A stretch of DNA of 17,569 nucleotides, taken from CAZCBX01 sp964497185. GTDB taxonomy: Bacteria; Bdellovibrionota_G; JALEGL01; JAGRMV01. The stretch spans positions 1-17,569 of the forward strand of contig CAZCBX010000021.1 of the NCBI GenBank assembly GCA_964497185.1, written 5' to 3'. A model generated the notes under the pieces. It saw only the letters and a program-made list of their open reading frames with translations. It searched no databases and had not been told where the DNA came from. Below are positions 13,648-17,569 of the stretch, one piece after another; position 1 is the stretch's first letter; every line of letters starts with the position of its first letter. Position numbers and translations under genes: made by a program.

Positions 13648-15117
13648 GTGATTCAATCGCTTCGAGACTCAGCATCCTCTTTGCCGTTTAAAATTCTATT
13701 GGTGGTCATCTGCGCCTCTTTTGCCTTGTTTGGCATTGGCGGCGGTGGAGGTGTTCGTCAAGGGCAAGTCGCCAACATTGCCGGCGAAGACATCAGTCAA
13801 CGAGACTTCCAGATCGAATATCGCAATTTTTTGTTTCAGCGCAATTTAGAAAATCTCACACCTGAACTCGAACAAACCGTCAAAACCATGGTGCTTGGCC
13901 AAATGATTGAACAGCGTTTGCTCACCCAAGAAGCCGAAAAAATGGGTTTTCATAGCTCTGAAGCGCGCATTCGCGAAACCATCAAAGAGGGCTTTTTTGG
14001 CGACCAACCTTTTGACTTTGAAATTTACCGAAACGTGGTTCGCAATCGTATGGGAAAAACCACGGCCAAATTTGAAGAAATGCAAGGAGACCGAATTGAA
14101 GCTGCTTTGATGAGCCAGTGGTTCGGCCTAACCAGCGTGGCACCTGATCAAGAGGTTCGCAACGCGTATCAGCTGCAAAACAAAAAACGAAATTTGGTGG
14201 TGGTGCCACTCACCGATGAAACCATACAGGCATCCACCAAGGTCGGCCAACCCAGCCAATCACAGTTGGAAGATTTTTTTCAAGCCAATGCTTCTTCGTA
14301 TGTTGTGCCTGAAAAACGAAAAATTTCTGTGCTTATCGGCACCAAAGAAGACAGCACCGAAGAAGAAAATGCATACTTTGATCGTATGCAAACAAAATGG
14401 GCGTTGGTTCAAAAAGACAAAAATTTAGCACTATCCACGTTGGCGCAAGAAGATCCACAGGCTTTGCTCACGCAAACCGACTGGGTCACATACGGCGACC
14501 GCATCGAGAAAGTGGATCCTCAAGACACGGCTTTAATCTTGAACGCCACGCGATCGCTTGAACGCAATGAGCGATCCACAGTGTTGCATGGACGAAACGG
14601 TGACAAAGTGTACCTTGTTCAGCTTGAAGATGTACAAGCTTCGCGACCCGCTACGTTGGCCGAAGTGCGAGAAGAAGTGATCAACGCTTGGCAAGCCGAA
14701 CAGAGAAAAGAAAAAGCCCAAACCTACGCTCAATCGCTCATGGAAACATGGAAAAATTCCACCAAGTCCCCCACCGAGCTAGCCAAAGCCAAAGGGTTAA
14801 AAGCCGTGGACACCGGTATGTTTACCTACGCGGCCAATGGAACCATTCCAGAGGTGGGTCAAAGCAAAGTTTTAATCAACCAAGCCTTTGCGCAAGCGCA
14901 GCCCGGTTGGCTGGATCAAGTTTTTACCATTGATGGCACGCCTCACTTGGCCTTTGTCAAAGAAGTAGAGCAGCCCGATTGGACTTCTTTTCAAAGCCAG
15001 AAAGAAGCCTTGGCCTTTGAATCTGCACAAGAAATGAACAATCTAAAACAATACTTGTGGATTGACGATGCCCGTGAAAAAGCCAACGTGCAACAAATTG
15101 ACGTATCGGCTTTGTAG
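13648..15117 (+). CDS. PpiD/SurA-like membrane-anchored periplasmic chaperone
   Basis: A 489-aa protein with a short cytoplasmic end, one membrane helix at about residues 14-31 and a large periplasmic part. Residues 35-170 match the SurA-N/PpiD chaperone fold (VANIAGEDISQRDFQIEYRN; LGQMIEQRLLTQEAEKMGF). Residues 225-340 occupy the place of a parvulin PPIase domain, but the conserved histidine motifs and GGDLG loop of active parvulins are not evident, so it is probably a chaperone only. Shorter than E. coli PpiD (about 620 aa). The start is GTG at 13648 with AGGAG (13637-13641) 6 nt before it. It is transcribed divergently from mreB across a 115-bp gap and ends 10 bp from the convergent gpmI. 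Confidence 0.82.
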   Translation: MIQSLRDSASSLPFKILLVVICASFALFGIGGGGGVRQGQVANIAGEDISQRDFQIEYRNFLFQRNLENLTPELEQTVKTMVLGQMIEQRLLTQEAEKMGFHSSEARIRETIKEGFFGDQPFDFEIYRNVVRNRMGKTTAKFEEMQGDRIEAALMSQWFGLTSVAPDQEVRNAYQLQNKKRNLVVVPLTDETIQASTKVGQPSQSQLEDFFQANASSYVVPEKRKISVLIGTKEDSTEEENAYFDRMQTKWALVQKDKNLALSTLAQEDPQALLTQTDWVTYGDRIEKVDPQDTALILNATRSLERNERSTVLHGRNGDKVYLVQLEDVQASRPATLAEVREEVINAWQAEQRKEKAQTYAQSLMETWKNSTKSPTELAKAKGLKAVDTGMFTYAANGTIPEVGQSKVLINQAFAQAQPGWLDQVFTIDGTPHLAFVKEVEQPDWTSFQSQKEALAFESAQEMNNLKQYLWIDDAREKANVQQIDVSAL

Positions 15118-15127
15118 TAAAAATTTT

Positions 15128-16654
15128 TTATCCGCGCAATAAACTGGCCGAGGTCATCACCGATGGCACAGGCAAGCCCATGCACTCAATAATCGTGGGC
15201 GATATATTCGACAAACTGCCCCCCGACGCCAATTGAAAATTTAACGCATCGGGTGCTTTGACAATCAGAGGCACCGGGTGCAACGTATGGGCCGTATGCA
15301 CTTGCCCTTTTTCGTCTTTCATCATCTCAATGTTGCCATGGTCGGCGGTTAAAAAGACTGTATACCCCTGGCTCAGCGCCGTGTCATAAATGGCCTGCAA
15401 ACATTGATCGGTTGCTCGGACCGCTTCAAGGGCTGCATCCCAGTTGCCCGTGTGTCCCACCATGTCTGGCTGCGCAAAATTCACAACCATAAAATCATCT
15501 CGCTCATTTTGCATTCGTTTTCGCAATGCTTGCGTTACTTGTTGGCTGTTCATGGCAGGGGCCATGTCATACGTGCGCACTTTGGGCGACGCAATCAACT
15601 GGCGGGCTTCCTGCGCGTATGGTTTTTCACGCCCACCGTTGAAAAAAAATGTTACATGGGCGTATTTTTCTGTTTCGGCAATTCGAAATTGAGATTTTTG
15701 ACAAGCCGACAAATGTTCGCCCAAACACAACGATAAATCTTGGGGCGCAAAAGCTACCGGCAATGAAAAAGTGCGGTCGTATTGGGTCATGCTAAAACCT
15801 TGTGCCTGCACTGGCTGAGGCAAAGTAAGGCCATGCTCGTAATCACAGAGCACGCGTACAAGCTGGCGCATTCGGTCAGCGCGAAAATTGAAAAAGATCA
15901 CCGCGTCACCTGGCTCAATTTTTCCTTTTGAGCCTTTGGCCCAGACGGGCTCTAAAAATTCATCGGTGATGCCTTGATCGTAAGAGGCATCAATGGCGGA
16001 AAGCAAATCACTGGCAACTGTGCCTTGACCATGCACCATCAGCTGGTAGGCTTTTTCAATGCGTTCCCACCGCTGATCGCGATCCATGGCATAAAATCGG
16101 CCGATCATGCTGGCCACCGAGCCGCCCACCTGCGCTAGCTTTTTTTGAAGTTCTTCCACGTAGGTTTTTGCGCTCTTGGGCGCAGTGTCGCGTCCGTCTA
16201 AAATGGCATGCACATAGCATTGATCCATATCAATGTGCTGTGCCGCTGTGTTGAGCAGCGCGTACAAATGTTCTTGTGCGCTATGGACATTGCCGCGAGA
16301 CACCAAGCCAACCAAGTGTAGTTTTTTGCCAGACGATCCAGCCAAGCGGATGGCTTCCAAAAATACGGGGTTGCTGGCAAATTGATCCTGGGCAATGGCT
16401 TCAAAAATTCGTACTTGATCTTGAACCACCTTGCGACCTGCGCCAATGTTCATGTGCCCCACTTCTGAGTTGCCCATCACACCCGATGGCAAACCCACGG
16501 ATGTTTCTGAAGCGTCAAGGAGTGTCCAGGGCTGCGTCTGCAAAAGCTTGTCATAAAAAGGGGTATGACCTTGGGCGATGGCATTGTCTTTTTTTTCGGA
16601 TCGGTGCCCCCACCCATCCAAAATAATCAATAGTGCTTTCTTTTCACTGTTCAT
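15128..16654 (-). CDS. gpmI: 2,3-bisphosphoglycerate-independent phosphoglycerate mutase
   Basis: Interconverts 3- and 2-phosphoglycerate in glycolysis and gluconeogenesis through a phosphoserine intermediate and two metal ions. The 508-aa protein has the alkaline-phosphatase-type metal ligands in ILDGWGHR (Asp13), the nucleophile Ser63 in MGNSEVGHMNIGAGR, ILDGRDTAPKSA, FFNFRADRMRQL, the PDMVGHTGNWDAA ligand block and TADHGNIEMM near the C-terminus. Length is normal. No strong ribosome site stands before the ATG. The 28 bp to the next gene's start and the 10 bp to the PpiD-like gene leave almost no room for regulation; no hairpin terminator is visible between the two convergent genes. Confidence 0.96.
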   Translation of the reverse strand: MNSEKKALLIILDGWGHRSEKKDNAIAQGHTPFYDKLLQTQPWTLLDASETSVGLPSGVMGNSEVGHMNIGAGRKVVQDQVRIFEAIAQDQFASNPVFLEAIRLAGSSGKKLHLVGLVSRGNVHSAQEHLYALLNTAAQHIDMDQCYVHAILDGRDTAPKSAKTYVEELQKKLAQVGGSVASMIGRFYAMDRDQRWERIEKAYQLMVHGQGTVASDLLSAIDASYDQGITDEFLEPVWAKGSKGKIEPGDAVIFFNFRADRMRQLVRVLCDYEHGLTLPQPVQAQGFSMTQYDRTFSLPVAFAPQDLSLCLGEHLSACQKSQFRIAETEKYAHVTFFFNGGREKPYAQEARQLIASPKVRTYDMAPAMNSQQVTQALRKRMQNERDDFMVVNFAQPDMVGHTGNWDAALEAVRATDQCLQAIYDTALSQGYTVFLTADHGNIEMMKDEKGQVHTAHTLHPVPLIVKAPDALNFQLASGGSLSNISPTIIECMGLPVPSVMTSASLLRG

Positions 16655-16682
16655 TCTGCAGCCAAGCTTATATCATTGTCCC

Positions 16683-17453
16683 ATGGCCAGCAACGCCAAA
16701 GCCCTAAAAGATCTGCACCCTGATGTCGCAGGGCTTGTCCGCCCTGGTCACGGCCAAGCTGTTTTATGCCTGCATGGTTTTACCGCCACGCCCCACACGT
16801 TTACCGAATTGGCCGACCGGCTTTCCCAACAATTGGGCTTTCACATTCACGCACCCCTCTTGCCCGGCCACGGCACCCTATGCACCGACCTAGACACGGT
16901 GTCCTATAAAGACTGGATCCACTGTGCAGAAAACTCGTTGCAACAATTGAAAAGAAAATTTTCCAACGTACATGTCGTCGGCTTGTCCATGGGTGGCGCC
17001 CTAGCCCAACTTCTCAACCAGCAGTATCCCAACGAGCTTAAATCGGTCAGCTTGTTGGCCCCTGCGCTTGATTTTTTGGGTGAACTGGCCAGCCCCAAAG
17101 TCAAAGCTGCGCATGTTTTACCCAAACCCATATTGAGGCGCTGGATCCTTCATAAAAAGCAGCCCACCCCCGGCTCGATTGCATACATGTCCAGTTCGAT
17201 GGCCGCCTTACGCGAACTATTTCGCCTCACCGATCATCTCAAACAAACATTAAAACGCACCCAAAACCCCATGCTCATCCAAGTCTGCCAAGGCGACCCC
17301 GTAGTGGACCCCCGATCCGCCCACACCATTGCAGCCTACAACCCCCAAGCCAAACTGATCGAATACAAAAACGACGCGCACATTCTTTTATTGGGTCCTC
17401 AAAAACAAGAAGTGATCAACCAGATCATCGCGTTCATAAGTCAACACTGCTAA
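16683..17453 (+). CDS. alpha/beta hydrolase (carboxylesterase / monoacylglycerol lipase type)
   Basis: A 256-aa serine hydrolase, close in layout to Est30-type carboxylesterases and monoacylglycerol lipases. HGF at 31-33 forms the oxyanion site, LLPGHG follows at 59-64, the nucleophile is Ser102 in VVGLSMGGALA, the acid is probably Asp205 in QGDPVVD and the base is His233 in NDAHILL. No signal peptide, so cytoplasmic; substrate unknown. The frame is open back to an ATG at 16578, but that would overlap the start of gpmI by 77 bp and add a region that aligns to nothing, so the ATG at 16683 is preferred. A ribosome site is not obvious. The start lies 28 bp from the divergent gpmI start. Confidence 0.85.
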   Translation: MASNAKALKDLHPDVAGLVRPGHGQAVLCLHGFTATPHTFTELADRLSQQLGFHIHAPLLPGHGTLCTDLDTVSYKDWIHCAENSLQQLKRKFSNVHVVGLSMGGALAQLLNQQYPNELKSVSLLAPALDFLGELASPKVKAAHVLPKPILRRWILHKKQPTPGSIAYMSSSMAALRELFRLTDHLKQTLKRTQNPMLIQVCQGDPVVDPRSAHTIAAYNPQAKLIEYKNDAHILLLGPQKQEVINQIIAFISQHC

Positions 17454-17492
17454 ACCCACAATTTTTAATATTTAACATGAACAGTAAGAAGA

Positions 17493-17509
17493 CTGCGTAT
17501 TAAACGCAG
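17493..17509 (-). terminator. Weak hairpin between the hydrolase and the right-edge gene end
   Basis: CTGCGT (17493-17498) pairs with ACGCAG (17504-17509) around five bases. On the minus strand it is followed by the pyrimidine-rich TCTTCTTAC; there is no T-run on the plus strand. It could end transcription of a minus-strand gene entering from the right. The stem is short, so the call is weak. Confidence 0.3.
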
Positions 17510-17533
17510 AGTAATGATATCGACTGTTTTAAA

Positions 17534-17569
17534 CTATTTGGTTTTTTTAAGCTGAACCAACACCAGCTT
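17534..17569 (-). CDS. Possible C-terminal end of a minus-strand gene
   Basis: Read from the right edge, the minus strand is open for 11 codons (KLVLVQLKKTK) and ends in TAG at 17534-17536. The basic lysine-rich ending looks like a real C-terminus, and the weak hairpin at 17493-17509 lies just beyond. Eleven codons are too few to identify a family or to exclude chance. Confidence 0.3.
   Translation of the reverse strand, partial: KLVLVQLKKTK

Noticed and set aside
16578..16682. N-terminal extension of the alpha/beta hydrolase from the ATG at 16578
   Set aside because: It would overlap the start of gpmI, adds residues with no similarity to the fold, and the domain begins normally from 16683.
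1..17569. tRNA, rRNA or riboswitch genes
   Set aside because: No cloverleaf, rRNA-like stretch or recognisable riboswitch core was seen in the intergenic regions.

Overview
The window is a stretch of bacterial chromosome with short intergenic gaps and mid-range base composition. The gene set points to a Gram-negative rod: a full mreBCD-PBP2-RodA elongasome, a membrane-anchored PpiD/SurA-type chaperone, C5-pathway heme genes with a HemX-like gene in front, and a DUF4388/J-domain/TPR protein of a kind common in the former Deltaproteobacteria. My best guess is the Bdellovibrionota/Myxococcota side of the bacteria. That is inference from gene families; there is no rRNA or other marker here to settle it.

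Layout. (1) Positions 1-4802, minus strand: a J-domain/TPR protein, a short HemX-like membrane protein, then hemA, hemC and hemD (hemD runs off the left edge). The hem genes overlap and look like one transcript for glutamyl-tRNA to uroporphyrinogen III. (2) 4869-5441, plus strand: thioredoxin with a good sigma70-type promoter, followed by a 23-bp perfect inverted repeat and a rho-independent terminator. (3) 5440-8080: an accessory patch. It begins with a decayed copy of the last ~50 codons of rodA. It then holds a DUF2238 (YjdF-like) membrane protein gene, the C-terminal remnant of a VWA-like (DUF2201) protein, a secreted protein of unknown function and the N-terminal remnant of an IS91-type transposase. 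Four members of one palindromic, REP-like repeat family are interleaved with these. (4) 8081-13532, minus strand: mreB, mreC, mreD, mrdA (PBP2) and rodA, the last four with 1-4 bp overlaps. (5) 13648-17453: a PpiD-like chaperone (+), gpmI (-) and an alpha/beta hydrolase (+), with a possible gene end at the right edge.

The most interesting point is region 3. The 3' end of rodA is present twice as direct repeats about 2.6 kb apart (5440-5597 and 8081-8233). All the odd material of the window lies between them. This is the footprint expected when an element inserts into the 3' end of a gene, restores that gene and displaces the old end. No integrase is left in the window. All recognised copies of the REP-like palindrome lie in this patch, and several sit exactly at the break points of gene fragments.
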